Part shown: positions 33,209 to 46,470 of the stretch, piece after piece | Numbering within the stretch: the first letter of the stretch is position 1 | Layout of the letters: every line of letters starts with the position of its first letter | Assembly: GCA_933228675.1 (NCBI GenBank) | Contig: OW121740.1 | Span: 130,541,799 to 130,605,798, forward strand | Direction of reading: 5' to 3' | Source: Stomorhina lunata | Taxonomy: Eukaryota > Arthropoda > Insecta > Diptera > Rhiniidae | DNA: 64,000 nucleotides | Program-made: the position numbers and the translations under genes | The notes under the pieces: model-generated | What the model saw: only the letters and a program-made list of their open reading frames with translations | Told to the model about the DNA's origin: nothing | The model's database searches: none

Positions 33209-36200
33209 AAAATGAAACACTTAATGTACCCCCTACAGATGCCTATGATACCATGGAAACCTCTTCGGAAATGGAATTCAAATCGATTACCATTAATCAT
33301 GCTCAATACAATATGGAGGCCGATGAATTTAAATTGGTTTTCATTAATTCCACGGATTCTTCTTCGTGTCGCGATGAAGAAGAGCTGGAAGACAGTAGTT
33401 CCACCACTTCCTCCTCGACCCAAAATTGCAGTAGCATAGCCATTGATGATTGTGATTGGGATTACTTTGAGCCCTCCATGATTAGTACCAGTATTACCAA
33501 GCATGTACTCTACTCACCCTGTGGCTCTCCTTTGGTGGCTAGAAGACGTCAGTCTAGAGATTTAAAGTCTAGCGATAGTACCGCCTCACCCATGGAGTCA
33601 CCTTTAATGTATCGCAAACAATTAATGTCTTGTTCAAGGGTCAGAGAAAGTGATACTGGTACCGATGAGGAGCTTTTAATGCAAGGTGAAAGTTCTAGCT
33701 CGGATGGTTATTTGACCAGATCCTCTAACACCTCACGCGGTCAGCCGCCAATGACCATGAAGGCACGTCTAAAGACAAGACTTTTGAATAAGGAATCTCA
33801 CCATCATCATCATCATTATGCCAGACATCGTCATAGTTCACCCAGAAATAATCAGGCTGCGGATTCCTGCAGCTGTGGTGCTTTGAAGTTAAATAACAAA
33901 CAAGACTCGGTTTTGACTAGTCCTACGCTACAGCCTCAATATGTACCGATACCGGTGCCGGTACCCATACCCGTACCCATGTCTGCTTATCCCTATTGGA
34001 ATGCCAGCGATATTTCACCCCAACTACAGGCCTTAGGCCAGGATAATGAGGGAAATAATTTGTGTGCTTCTCTACAAAAGTTGTGGTCCACGGCTCAAGG
34101 TGCCATACCCAATTCTTCCTCTAGTTCTTCCAATCTTCAGGCAGCTGCTGCTGCAGCTGTGGCCGCCACCTATCAGAAATTTGCTGCTCATAAAATGGAT
34201 AGCAGCTTCAAGTCCTCAGCTCCCGATTTAAGTTCATCCACCTACTCTCTGGTGGGTATGTCACAATCCCACTGTTCCACTTCTTCCGGTTATGGCACAA
34301 ACACCACCAACGGTGGCAGCTTGGAGACCTTATTAAATGTTGAAAAGCTTACAGCTGGTGTGAATCAACTGGAACACAACCACCACCACCATCACCACCT
34401 GCAGCAACTAACACAAAACAACCACCTGAAAAAGCAATTAGCCACTGATAATGCCAATGTTAACGCAGCTAAAAGACATTCCCTGCACACTATACCCACG
34501 ATTTTGTATGAAGACGAACAGAAACAAAACAACCACCAGCTAAGACAACACAACCACCACCACCAGTTCTATCAACAACCTAACCAACAGCAGCAACAGC
34601 AGAACCAGCAGCAACATAATGAAACTTTGAATGATTACGATGTTATCGATGATAGTGGTTTCAGCTGTATTCCACCACTCTGTACATCAAGCATGTTAGT
34701 TGAGACCAAACCTTCGTTGGGTTCAAGTCGTACTTTAAGTCAAACGGATATAAATGAAACGCGTGACGGCTACGGGGACGTGTTAGGGGAACGCGAGCGG
34801 TTTAGTGAAACACTTGAAAATGAAACATGTTATAATATAATTAAAAAACCTTTAAAACAAATAGATAAAAATTCTATTGAAGAATTCAACGAAGCTTCCA
34901 ATTTGGATATAACAAAAATTAAACAAAATCAAGTGAATTTGGATAAAATAATTAAATTTAAACAAATTGTATCTAATGAAAATAGTGATTTAGAAGTAGA
35001 GAATAAACAAGTTTTGGAATTGACTAAAGATAATAGTTGTTCGAGTACCAATACCAATATTAACATAACCAATACAAGTGCAATAGCCAAGTCCAATAAT
35101 AGTAATACGGCCAAAACTAGAGATAAACAAACAGCTTTGGCCAAAAACCCAGCAGACAAAACCAAACAACAACAGCTGCCAACAACTAAAATAATTAATA
35201 AAGAACCAACAACTAAAACAAATGAAATAACAACAAAGAGAGCTATAACACCACCACTAACACTACCACCATCAGAACCAATACAACAAATACCTGGTAC
35301 CAGAGAGCCAAGTTATGTAGAAACAACTGGAAATGAAACTTTACTCTCAGATCATTTGTTGGTAGAGAAACGTGGTGGCAATGAAAAACAGTTATTATTG
35401 CTAACAAAACAACAACAACTGCAAGAAAAACTTAACGATAATGATAATGTTATCATTAATAATGAAATTGAACATAATGAAGTTGAAGACCATAATCAAG
35501 TTGCTAAAGACGAAAAAGCTGTAAAGCCGGTAAAAACTTGTTTGCCCAGCCATAATACAAATAGGTCTATTTGCACAGATGATTACGACAATGGTAGCGA
35601 CAGTTGTCAGTTGTTAGTGCTGCAGTTGGCTGATGTAAAAGGCCCAAATAAGAAGAAGAAAAGTTGTAAAACCACTGCTAACACAGCAACTAAACAGCAA
35701 CAACAACAACAGCAGCAACAGCAACAAGCTTTTAAAGAAAATGTGGAAAACCAGACATTAAATAATTCACAATTTACAACATTAACAGCAAAAACAAAAA
35801 CTAATGCAACACCAACAACATTCGCAGCTACAGAAAATTCAGTTAAAAGAATAACAACAACAACAATAACAACTACAGCTAAAAGTACTTGTACTACTAC
35901 CCCAGCACTTGAGTTAACAGCAACATTAAATTTACAGAAATCTATGAAAACTGCAGTCGTTGGAAAATCGCCAAAGGCAGAGGAGGCACAAGCGGCTAAC
36001 GTGTCCCCCAAATTTACAAAAACAAGCAACATTACCAGTAAAACAATAGCAACAACAACAAAATCTAAATCAATACCAATTGCAACAGACGAGATAAGAA
36101 AATTAACTAAAAATAAAAACATGATAAAGAATCCAAACAAAACAAAAACAAACAATGAAAATGACGAGACAGAGGCACAGGGATACCTACAAAGTGAAAG

Positions 36201-39200
36201 AAGTTTTCAGTCTAGCGATTCGGAATCACTATCCGAATCGCAAACGGAAGATAATGAAGGGGATACAAACTCGGAAAATTCCCAAAGCGAAAAAGAAGCG
36301 GAAACTGCAGAGAGTAAAAGAAAAACTCCTAAGAAAAGAAAAAACTCGAAAATCGTAAAACGTTCCTATAACATAATAAATGAAGCTTCTAATTCTAATG
36401 AAAATTCCCTAGATTCCTCTGTCAACAGTTCCTCGCCACATTCCTCAAATGAGGAGAAGCAGTCGAATAAAAGTGATTCCCTAACGGACAGTGATATGAG
36501 TTTGTCCAGTTCAGAGTCTGTGGATACCGATGATACTGGTAATGTGGCCGATCGTAGACCGCGTAAGAAACATTTCGCCAAAGTCTTTGTAGTCAATCGA
36601 AAGACCCATAGACGCAGTGGTTTAGCGGGCTATTCAAGTGATTCGTGCACACAATCCTCCTCGGATGGCAATCTAGAAGACTCCTCCGACAATGATACCG
36701 ATACCGAGAGAACTCATTGTGGTGTGGTTTTGCGTTGCATAAAATTACTTAACGAAGACAGTGGCGGCGACAATAATAATGAAATAAAAGAAATACGCGA
36801 TTCTTTGCATGAAAGTGACAGTTGTAGTGATTCAAGTGCTCATGATTGTAAACGTGACGCTAATAGTTCGCTAGACGCTAATGATACAAATTCAAATGAA
36901 TTGCATGATCGTTTGAAAGATAGAGAGGAAGATCATCATGATGACGATGATGAAGAAGATGAAAGTGAGTGTAAATCTTTGTTTAATAGAACCTCGCGCG
37001 AAGAGATTGCCAATAGTATTTTTGTGGTTGGCGGTCAAACGGACGACGACAGTAATGGGGGTGTAGTTTTGCGAAAAATTAGTCTTCTCAAAACCGAGGA
37101 AAATTTATACGATAATGATCATGGCATAGTTAGCCAGAAAGTGGCAAGTGGAAAACATTATACTAATGTACAGCTGCATTCATTTGAGAAACAAAAACAA
37201 AATTTCTGTTTATTTAATGAACAGCACGAGCAATTAGAGCATTCGAATGCAACGCGTGTTGCCAAACATGCTTCACTGATTAAGGCCGTTGACTATAAAC
37301 AACAAGACGAAGAGAAAATGCAGCAGCAGCAACAATCATCGCCAACCTCATCTTTAGATTTGGTGGTGGATGAGGCTTGTGAGGAATTGGATAGCATCTC
37401 CAATGATGTGAATCGTTTGCTGGCTTTGACCAAACAAAATTCTGAACTAGAATTGAAATTACAAAAACTTAAACGTGGTGTGGCCGAAATCAATCAGGAT
37501 CATTTAAATGACTTGGATACAATGACACAACAAACCTCAAGCCAACAACAGCCATCAAACCATGAAGAAAATTTACAAAAATCCATTAATTGTAATGTAG
37601 GCATTCCAAAGGTTTCCTTAGCATTACCTCAGACTTTGGACGAAGTGCTTAAGCAAACAGAGAAGAAGGTGGCGAAAAATAAGGAGGAGGAGGAGGTGGG
37701 GGAAACTAAAAATAAAACTAAAACCGGTAATGTAACACTTATAAAAGAAAAGAAGAAAAACAATAATGGAAATGTTCTAAACGAATGCTCAACCTCTGCT
37801 TCTTCTTCTTCAACATCGTCATCAGCTCTAGCTTCAGCCTCAACCACAACAGACGATGTCGACTATATGAAATTGAAATATGAGCTAGAAAAAGTGGAAA
37901 TACCTGTCATGAAAGCAACAACAGATAAATTACTACCAGAAACGTCTACTACTACTACTACTTCTACTGGCAGCTTCAAACATCATGACGTCTATGATAG
38001 CGACTTCAATATGGTCTTTGCTTTAGCAAATGAAAATTGTTCCTTACTAAAACGTGACTCTAGAGAAGATTTTAAAGTCAACCATGTACGCCATGTGAAT
38101 AATGATAATAATGATGACTATGACGAAGATCCAGCAGAACATGTTCTCTCTGAGGATGAAGAGGAAATCCATGGGGTGGATGATGATTATGAAAACAATA
38201 GAGAACTTCATCATAATGATAATGACGTTTGTAAATATGATACAAAGAAAAATCAAAACAAACTTACAAAAACATTAAACGTTTCAAACACAGACACTAG
38301 CAATAGTAAAAACGACACGAGTAGTAGTAGATATACCTGTAAATCATTTAACGAACAGGTAACCAAAACATATGACAAAGAAGAACAACAACAAACTCAA
38401 ATAACCAGAGCACAAGCAGCTGCCAACAAACGAAATTTAAGAGAATTAAACAATAAACCAGAACAGCAACAAATCAACGAAGCATGCAAAATAAATGAAC
38501 TAACACATGAGGGTTATTCTTTTGCAACTACTACCAATTCTTTGTCTCCTACACCTTCCACTTCTCCTAATGTCTCGACAAATTTCACAGAATATTTTAT
38601 GGACTCATTAGAATCAGCAAATCTCCCCTCTTATTCTTCTTCTTCACCAGGTAGAGAATTAGAAACCAAAAGCAAACACCTTTGCGATCAACAACAGGTA
38701 GTGCCAGGCGAAGAAGAGAATAGCGAACCATTAATAACGTTAACTTCACAGGTGAGCAAAGAGTTTTCATGCTCAGAGATCAAAATGCCATCGTATAGTA
38801 AAGTTATACGTGCAGAGTATGCTTCGTTACAAGCAGTTGAAAATCAAATGTTAAACGAAACACACGCGAAACGGGGAGAAGTTAACGCTACCGAACGTTT
38901 AAAACAATCGACATCATCATCATACTATGACGATTTGAAAACACCAAATGATTACGGTAACTTGGGTGCGATACGTAAGCTACAACAGCAAAAACCACAA
39001 AATTATATAGAAACAACAAGTGAACCTTCTTCTACATTAAATAAATACTTTACGGAACAACAAATGAAACAATATTTTGATATAAGTAATGAAAATATTA
39101 AACAAGTGGAATACAATAAAGATTTAAACGATTCATACTACGACGAGTATTATCAATCCCTTAACGATAGCGATCACGACGTTAACAGCAACATTGTCGA

Positions 39201-42200
39201 CGATATTGTTCACGATTACGAAGACGACGACGTCTTTGGTTTTAATAATAATTCCTCAAACAAAAATAATCTGCATAATCATTCTAAACAATTGTCATCA
39301 AGTGAAAAAAGTTCTACTAGCGACGAACACGAAGAGAACTTGGATATAATCAATGCTAACATTGCGATCAGTACGAAATCTTCTATTGTAACGCCAACAA
39401 AATATCGCAGTACACACATAAATAATTCGCCCAATACTTTATCGGCCAAATATCGTAGTTTGATTATGATTACGAAAGATCAAGAACTCGGTCAACAATC
39501 TAATGAAAGTGTTCTAACAACAGGTGTAAATAATAGTAATAATAATAGCAAAGAAAATCAATTAGAAAAATCACACCAATATATCAATAACCAAGAAAAT
39601 CTTGAAAATAGTGAAAATAGTAAAATTTTAAATGATAATGAGCAAATGAAAAGTGTTAATAGTGTAACAGAAAATAGTGAAAATTTAAAACAAATGTCTA
39701 AAATAAAAACAAATTCAAGTGTTTATAACAATAGCAATAACAACAACAACGACGACGATAATGATGATGATTCATCCTCTCTTAGTGCTCAATTAAAAAT
39801 ATCCTCTCACCACAAAGATAACTTAAATGTAAACAATAATAATACGTCACTTTTGTCGATCGATCTTCTAAGAGATCAACGTATTACCAATAATGATGAT
39901 GATGATTATGATAGTTTTGAGGAATATGCCAATGATCCTAATATCACTGTCAAAAAATGTACTCCTGTTATTTTGGAAGATGGTCTGGCTGATGATGATT
40001 CCTGGGTTGAGGAACTCAGCGAGCATGGAGATGGCCACAGAGAAGAATATTTAGATGAAGATGATGACACCACTCCTACATATAGTGATAGCGAAGATGG
40101 AGATGATCCCCAAAGTCGGGGTATGTTCCACAATCGAGAAGAGGTTCTAAGAGGCTATACCCGCAATGCCATAGATTTTACGCTGCACACCATTGTTGAG
40201 GAAAGTTGTGAAGAAAGTGAAGTGGCTTCCCTCAGAGACCCAACAGACGAAGATGAGACAGATGATGTGGAGAGACGTCGGCAAAAGACCGTACAACATC
40301 ATAATCGTCTTTCGGCTACAGGACTGGAGAAATATTTCTTTTTCGGTCTTGGTGATGGTAGAGGTTCAATTGATGCTCATTGTGATGATACAGCCTCGGA
40401 AGCCAGCAGTGTTTGTTCTGAAAGTTTAGATTCCTTAGGCATTCCCGATGAGCCCATCAATGATGTGAATCAAGCTGCCGACTTGGCTTCTTCTGGGCTA
40501 GCAAAATATTTCATTCTCATGGGTTTTAATAACAATGAAACCAAAAATGATTCGGATGAGAGTGGTAGTGTGGGTAGTGATAGTGAAGGTCATCCAAGTC
40601 CCAGTCAAAGAAGAAAGAGACTAGTTAGAGCTAGAACTACTCCCAGGTCTCACAATTCCTCACTAGACAATCTGCTAGTAGATGCCCAAAATGGTGATAG
40701 TCTAGAAAATACACTAATGCCAGCACCACCAACGCAAGATATTATAGATTCTTCAGAATCGGAAAATTGTGATGAAACTGTTATACACAACAGCAGTGCA
40801 AGTGAAAGAACCTCAGACGGTACCGATACTATGAAGCGAAAGAAACAGTTGCGCAAACGTCATGATTCGTTGGACGAGAAAAAACTTCATGACAACTCTC
40901 TTGAGGATAATAATAAAAATAGCCTAGAATGTCGCACACCCACACCGGGATCCATGAGTAGTTCGCAAGCCAAAAAGCAACAGCATCATAGTCGTGATAG
41001 CGGTTTTGTTGGCAGTAATGATGACCTACTCAAATCTCCAGAAAGTGAAGGACCTTCTACTTCCCGCACCAAATCACCTACGACTTTAGAACAAATTAAG
41101 GAAGACAATGAAAAGGTACCAACACCCATACCTGCCTTACGTTTAACTACCATTAATGATGCTAGCACCAATGCAACAGCCTCAGACAGCAGTAATAAGC
41201 TTAATGTGCCCTCCACCAGCTCCAACTCGAATCTGGTGCGCAAAGACAGCTTTAACAATTGGAGTTCGGATGAAGAAACTAACTTAATGATGTGCAAAAT
41301 GCGTCAATTCTTTAAGACTTTGGTGGTGGCTACTGCAAATGCTCAACAGAGTTCGGCCAGCAATTCTAAATCGACTACTCCAAACCAAACTACTCCAATA
41401 TCGGTGCGTCGCATGAAATCGCGTCCTACAACATTCGCATATTTCGAAAACGAGTTAACGCGTCTTATGAAAACGGTGCCGGGTATAAACGATGAACAGG
41501 TCCGTGAAATTGTCGAGTATTTGAGTAGTGAAGATACCTGGTCGGATTCTTATGATTCCTCGGATTATACTAGCTCCGATTTGGAGGGCAGTAGTCAGAG
41601 GCGAAATGAACTTAAACAACAAATTTCCGCTAGCTGTCAGCAGATAATAAATAAATTTGAAGTAGACGAGGAGGGAGATCGTGGTGATGGTGGTCTTTTA
41701 GATGACCCACGAACCTCAAATCCAGAAACAGCTTTGGTATATCAGAAGCTAGTAGCATCTTTCTCAAAAATGGCAGTCGATAATGCAAATCCCATAGAAA
41801 ATGAAATGGAGCCAACAGAAAGTGCGAATGGTGGTGGTAGTTTGAAACCGGCTGAGGTTACGCCAGCTGTAGTAGAGGAAGATAGTATTTCCACAGGCAG
41901 TACACGTAGTGCTGAAAAATCTCCTCAACTATTTGCCAAAGTAATGCAACATATTGGCACACGTTTAGTGGCTCTTATGCATGAAGTAAGCAGTGGCAAT
42001 GATACTCATGGTACTAACTCTCCCATGCCTGCCCAACGCAATACACACAAACGCTTGCAAGCCAAAATATCTGCTACCACCACCGAAGATGAAGAAGATA
42101 CAGTTACAGAAGATAAAGCTTCTAGCTACAGCAGAACATCACAGTATTTACATCCATCACATGCCAAACACATCTATCAAGCTACACGTTCCAGCAATTA

Positions 42201-43174
42201 TACACAAGACGAAGCCTACAATTTGGCGCGCAGTAAATCACACGATCTTTTATTAGACTCGACCAGCACATCCATAACTGCTCCGAGCAGCAATTCAACG
42301 GGCAGCGGCAGCAATAATCAACATCATGCAACTGTCCACCATCGACCACATCACCATCAGTCTAGCAGCGGTGTTAGCGATACCGCGGGCGAAGAGTGTG
42401 GCGTGGCTAGCGATTATGAGCGCTTTTCATGGCGCGGTAGTTTTGAGTCAGCATTACTGGCTAATGGTGATTCCAGAACTAAATTATCACAACTTGACCG
42501 TGACAACTCATCGTCTGCGTCCGCTTTGGCCGTTGCAAAGCGTCGTTCTGCAGGAGATTTGTTGTTCAATCACAAGAGTCTGAGTCGCGAACAATTGGAT
42601 CGTGTACGTTCATGCGGTAGTATTGGTGGCGGTGATGAGCACCATCATGTTCTGGAATCATCACCAGCCAAACCTTGGCTCTCGTCTAATGATTCTAAAG
42701 ATGCTAGACGTTCTAGCGTACCAGATGCTATCTATGAAACTGATTCTTCATCTTCCGATGACTGTGAAGCATTTGGCGGCACACGTTCTACACTGCCACG
42801 CAGTCTACTTGGTGTTACACAAATGTCTACGACAAATTCATTACCACGTCTACCCACCACCGCCAATCAGACAAATACATCATCTCCACCCTCTTCTTTA
42901 ATTTTGGGAGCGGCCGCCACAGCAAGTTCAACGTCTGCCTTGGCATCTGGCATGTCAGCCACTTCGACGCCTATTTCATCGAAATCCCAAAACTCGTTAA
43001 ATTTCACACCCAACAACAGTGCAAAGAGTGCACGTTATCGTCCGGCCGGCCTTAAAACTCATCACAACTTTGGCTCAATTAATGTCAAAAAATCTCCTCA
43101 AACAAATGCCCAGGCATTGCAGCAATTCCTATATCCTAAGCGTGATGCACGGAAACGTTTAAATATGTCCACGG
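33209..43174 (+). CDS. Exon 7 of the giant protein (9,966-nt exon)
   Basis: The preferred acceptor is TTTTAACAG before 33209; an in-frame alternative is CCCCCTACAG before 33239. The donor GTGAGC follows 43174. The open frame extends back to an ATG at 33118, but the peptide before 33209 is intron-like and phase joins exactly to exon 6. About 3322 residues: an acidic N-terminal part with CDWDYFEP (about 33453), His-rich runs (33798 and 34378), poly-Gln (about 35693-35730), and long Ser/Asp/Glu/Asn tracts. A more ordered C-terminal third has LEKYFFFG (about 40323), LAKYFILMG (about 40498), MRQFFKTLVVATANAQ (about 41299), FAYFENELTRLMKTV (about 41437), EDTWSDSYDSSDYTSSDLEG (about 41530) and LFAKVMQHIGTRLVALMHEV (about 41930). 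Family not recognised. Confidence 0.93.
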
Positions 43175-44466
43175 GTGAGCTTTTATTTATTTTTTTGTTC
43201 TTTTTGTTTTATTTTATTTTTTTAGTTTAAGTTGAGGGTTAGTTTCTTTTGCATTACTTTGGTTTAAAGGTTAAATATCTAAATGGAGTTTGACTTTTTT
43301 CAGTTTTGGCTTTTGTGTTTTTAAATTTTTGAGGTGCGTCCACATTAATGAAAAAGTGTTGACTTTATCAAAGTCTTTAATGTTCGTTTGAATAATGTTT
43401 TAAATTTGTATGTCCCTGACATATTCAAATTGCTTTAGCTTCCTTTCGAATTAGGAATTGTTAAACGGATATTTCTGGATAACAAGATATTTGTTACTTA
43501 TTTTTTTCTTTAAATTGGTGTTTCTTCAAATGGGACTTTTTTCAAACATTACTTTATTTTAAATATTACTTAAATAGACACTTTTCAAAAACAATTTCAA
43601 ATGACTATATAAAATAATGCCTCTTGAAATAGAACTTTAAATTTCACTTTATCAAGTGTTTTTTGATTTTCTATTTCAGAAAATATTTTCTTAAATAGTA
43701 CCTTTTTAAAGCTAATTTCTCTGGAACGTATTCCGAAAGATATCTTTTTAAAGTACTTTTTCGTCAGACTCTTCAGATTAAAGTTTTACAAATTAAATTT
43801 TGTCAAAAACATTTTTCCAAAATTAAAGTTTTCTTCAAAAGGTACTTTTTTGGAAAAATTTAAATTAAGTAGTACTTTTTTAAAAATATTTCTTCATAAG
43901 TACTCTCTCTTGTAATCTCTCTAAATCTTTCTCTCGCTCTCCCAGACTATGTCCCATTATATAAAAAACCTCTTTCTTACTCTTTGTATTAGTCTCTATC
44001 TCCCCCAAGTTTTTACCCAATATTTTCTTGGGGGATATATAACCCTCTTTCATGTATTTTATAGATCGCATTACGGATAAACCCCTGATCCGTTTGAGAT
44101 CAAATTACAGCGTATAATAGTAAAAGTTTAGAAAAAGCTTTTTTGTTTAGATAAATCATAGATTTGTCAAGGGTTTAAAATCGAGCCTCTCATAGCGAAA
44201 TTCATTTAATTGAGATTAAATATTCAATGAAAGTATGGTCAGATTTTAGAATGACTTAATACTCAAGTAGTGACATTTAAATTCAAACTTGCTTAATTAA
44301 ACACAGTGCAAAACTTTATCGGCGGCCAATCCGAAATTGGTCGTTTGTAACCATTTACCACGCTTCGTCCGATGAAATTTGTACTTTATGTTCTAGGGTT
44401 TTATCCATTTTTTAATCTTTTGAGAAATGGTCCATTTCATAAAATCAAATTCTACCTGGGTTTCAG
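43175..44466 (+). other. Intron 7
   Basis: The donor is GTGAGC and the acceptor GGGTTTCAG. It is AT-rich with several diverged copies of a TACTTTTTT.AAA-like motif (43560-43890) and no recognisable gene. Without splicing the frame would end at 43228-43230 after a Phe/Leu-rich tail. Confidence 0.7.
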
Positions 44467-44537
44467 CCCCAGCCACTGCAACATCAATAAATGGCAGTAA
44501 GCCTAAAGCATTAACACGCCGTCGATGTAAAAGCTAG
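44467..44537 (+). CDS. Exon 8 (terminal) of the giant protein
   Basis: The acceptor TTTCAG precedes 44467. Two bases complete the codon begun at 43174 and the frame runs to TAG at 44535-44537. The C-terminal residues are SINGSKPKALTRRRCKS, a basic, ordinary-looking tail. A second AG six bases later (CCCCAG) is also in phase and would drop two residues. This exon was found by phase and splice-site logic alone. Confidence 0.7.
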
Positions 44538-45382
44538 CTACTTTCCCTTTTCCAAAGAAGGTAAGCCAATTCGTATATACAATATATATAATTCTGTAGG
44601 CAGTATCGGCCTGAGTGTTACTTAAAACTTATTTTGTGTAAATCAACTCATATAAGGTATATTTCCCGAAATTGCCTGAATTTTAGGAAGATTGCTATTA
44701 TGTACATATTTTCGTACCTCCATTTTAATTTAAGAGTTTTAAAGAAGAGGACTGTTATTTAAGGACCTTTGAGAACGCTTTAAGATACAGAACCGCTTTG
44801 TGTAATATTTTTTCAAATGGACCCGTTGAGGGTTAAATCATATTTAAATCGATAAAAAATTAAAAATACCGCAATCCAAGAGGAATTAGGTATACCACAT
44901 TACCCGCACTTCATTTAAATGTGGAAGATCAAAAATGTATTACCAATTGTTGAGGTTGTTGTCTTAGATAAAGAATGTTAGCAATTTATTTTTCATATTT
45001 CTAGCATTTGTAAAGCAATTTGTAGAGTTTCTTCGGTAAAGTTAAATTAACCCTCTGCGATCCAAGAGGAATTAGGTATACCACATTACCCGCACTTCAT
45101 TTAAATGTGGAAGATCAAATATGTATTACCAGTTGTCTTAGATAAAGAATGTTTGCAATTTATTTTGCATATCTCTAGCATTTGTTAAGCAATTTGTAGA
45201 GATTCTTCGGTAAAGTTAAATAAACCCTCTGCGACTGAAGTGATATACTTCTAAATATTCTAATGTTAGACCACCAGACACCATTTTAATCGCTTATGTT
45301 TTCCAAGATCCGATTTGCAATACTAATAAAACCTATTCGGTTTATTGTTCATGAGTGTAAGACATAATTTATAGAGATATTT
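44538..45382 (+). other. Putative 3' UTR and flank
   Basis: It contains a direct duplication of about 180 bp (44871-45056 and 45057-45233), beginning GCAATCCAAGAGGAATTAGG or GCGATCCAAGAGG. The second copy has AATAAA at 45219-45224 where the first has AATTAA. Another AATAAA occurs near 45327. Either could serve polyadenylation; nothing else marks the transcript end. Confidence 0.4.
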
Positions 45383-45732
45383 GTAACCTTCACCACCATA
45401 GAAGGAAGGGATATATTTGGTTATACCGATGGACTCAGAATCACTCTCTGAGTTGTTTTAAGGATGTCCATTTAGCTGGCTCTTTATCATAGTACAGGTC
45501 GTAATAATATAATAATTTGATTAAGATAATTTTATGAAATTTTGGTACAAAGGCGATCTCTATACTTTTTGGAAAAAATCGGATCACTATTTCGGGTACC
45601 TCCCATAGCGATCCCATCCCGGAATAGAGTTTCTAGCTCTTTACAACTGCAAATCTCTTTACTTTTTGGGCAAAATCGGACCTCTATTTCGGGTACCTCC
45701 CCATCGGCTTGAACGACTATAGCTTTTCTACT
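45383..45732 (+). repeat. CCCTTCACC repeat, short internally deleted copy
   Basis: It starts ACCTTCACCACCATAGAAGG and ends CGGCTTGAACGACTATAGCT then TTTCTACTT. It lacks most of the body and abuts the next full copy head-to-tail. Confidence 0.75.
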
Positions 45733-46470
45733 TATACCCTTCACCACCATAAGTTTGTGCTGATGTAGGTAACGCAAAGAAATATTTAGCTTAGACACAC
45801 CTTTTAGTATACCAATAGTTTTAGAATCACTTTCTGAGTCGATTTAGCGATGTCAGTCCGTTCGTCCGTCTGGCTGGCTGGACCCCCATGTAAACCATGT
45901 AATTAAAGTACAGGTCGCAATTCTAAAGATAATTTGATGAAATTTGACACAGATCATTGTTTTAACAGTGGGCTATGCCTATTGAAATTCGTCAAAATCG
46001 GTCCAATATTTATGGTACCTCCCATAGGTCACAAATATCAATACTTTTTCATGAAATTTAAAACAAATACTGCTTATGTAAACCAAAATCACTTTACCAA
46101 ATTTCGGTCCACATTTGACCATAGCTCCCATACAAACCCTTATGTCAAAATGCACTAAATGAGACAAAAATCACTAAAACGCTCGTAAATCTGAAGATAA
46201 TGAGAATTTTGAGTTTATTATATACATAATTTTTATGAAAACAAAAATCAATTTGCTAAATTTCGAGATAATCGGTTCACATTTGAGCCTAGCTTTCATA
46301 TAAGTCCAAATGTCGAAAACAGCTTAAATATATAAGTTTTGAGAAAATGTTTGTATGATGGCAAAATTTAGCTAATATTTGTCTTTTTACAGGAAAAAGA
46401 ACACCTTTGACCTTCGTGGTGAAGGGTATCGTATGGTCATGCTTGATCGACTATAGCACTTTCTTACTTG
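45733..46470 (+). repeat. CCCTTCACC repeat, full-length copy
   Basis: It begins ATACCCTTCACCACCATAAG and has the GATGTCAGTCCGTTCGTCCG block, CCCCCATGTAAACCATGTAA, and a right end GGTGAAGGGTATCGTATGGT then GCACTTTCTTACTTG. It is non-coding; the frames at 45934 and 45979 lie within it and have no recognisable motif. Confidence 0.88.

Larger units (their letters stand above)
12447..44537 (+). other. Gene locus: giant disordered protein, 8 recognised exons, 5'-incomplete
   Basis: The inferred mRNA joins 12447-12559, 14542-15140, 17096-18688, 18750-18879, 21421-21722, 21981-22110, 33209-43174 and 44467-44537. The frame stays open across all seven junctions for about 4300 codons, which is strong internal evidence. 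Intron lengths are 1982, 1955, 61, 2541, 258, 11098 and 1292 nt. The product lacks any enzymatic domain, signal peptide or membrane segment that I can see. It is rich in Ser, Asn, Gln, His and acidic runs, with many basophilic-kinase-like RR-x-S sites (RRQSRDL twice, RRRNS, RRSLS, RRSSVP). A scaffold role is a guess only. Homology was not tested. The start codon lies upstream of 12447. Confidence 0.85.

Noticed and set aside
35607..36155. 182-codon minus-strand hydrophobic frame with a poly-Cys run
   Set aside because: It is antisense to the poly-Gln and Thr/Asn-rich part of exon 7; the Cys run is the complement of CAA/CAG repeats.
43175..43230. Phe/Leu-rich C-terminal tail as a membrane anchor
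   Set aside because: It is read through a good donor (GTGAGC) into T-rich intron; splicing to 44467 gives a sensible basic C-terminus in phase.
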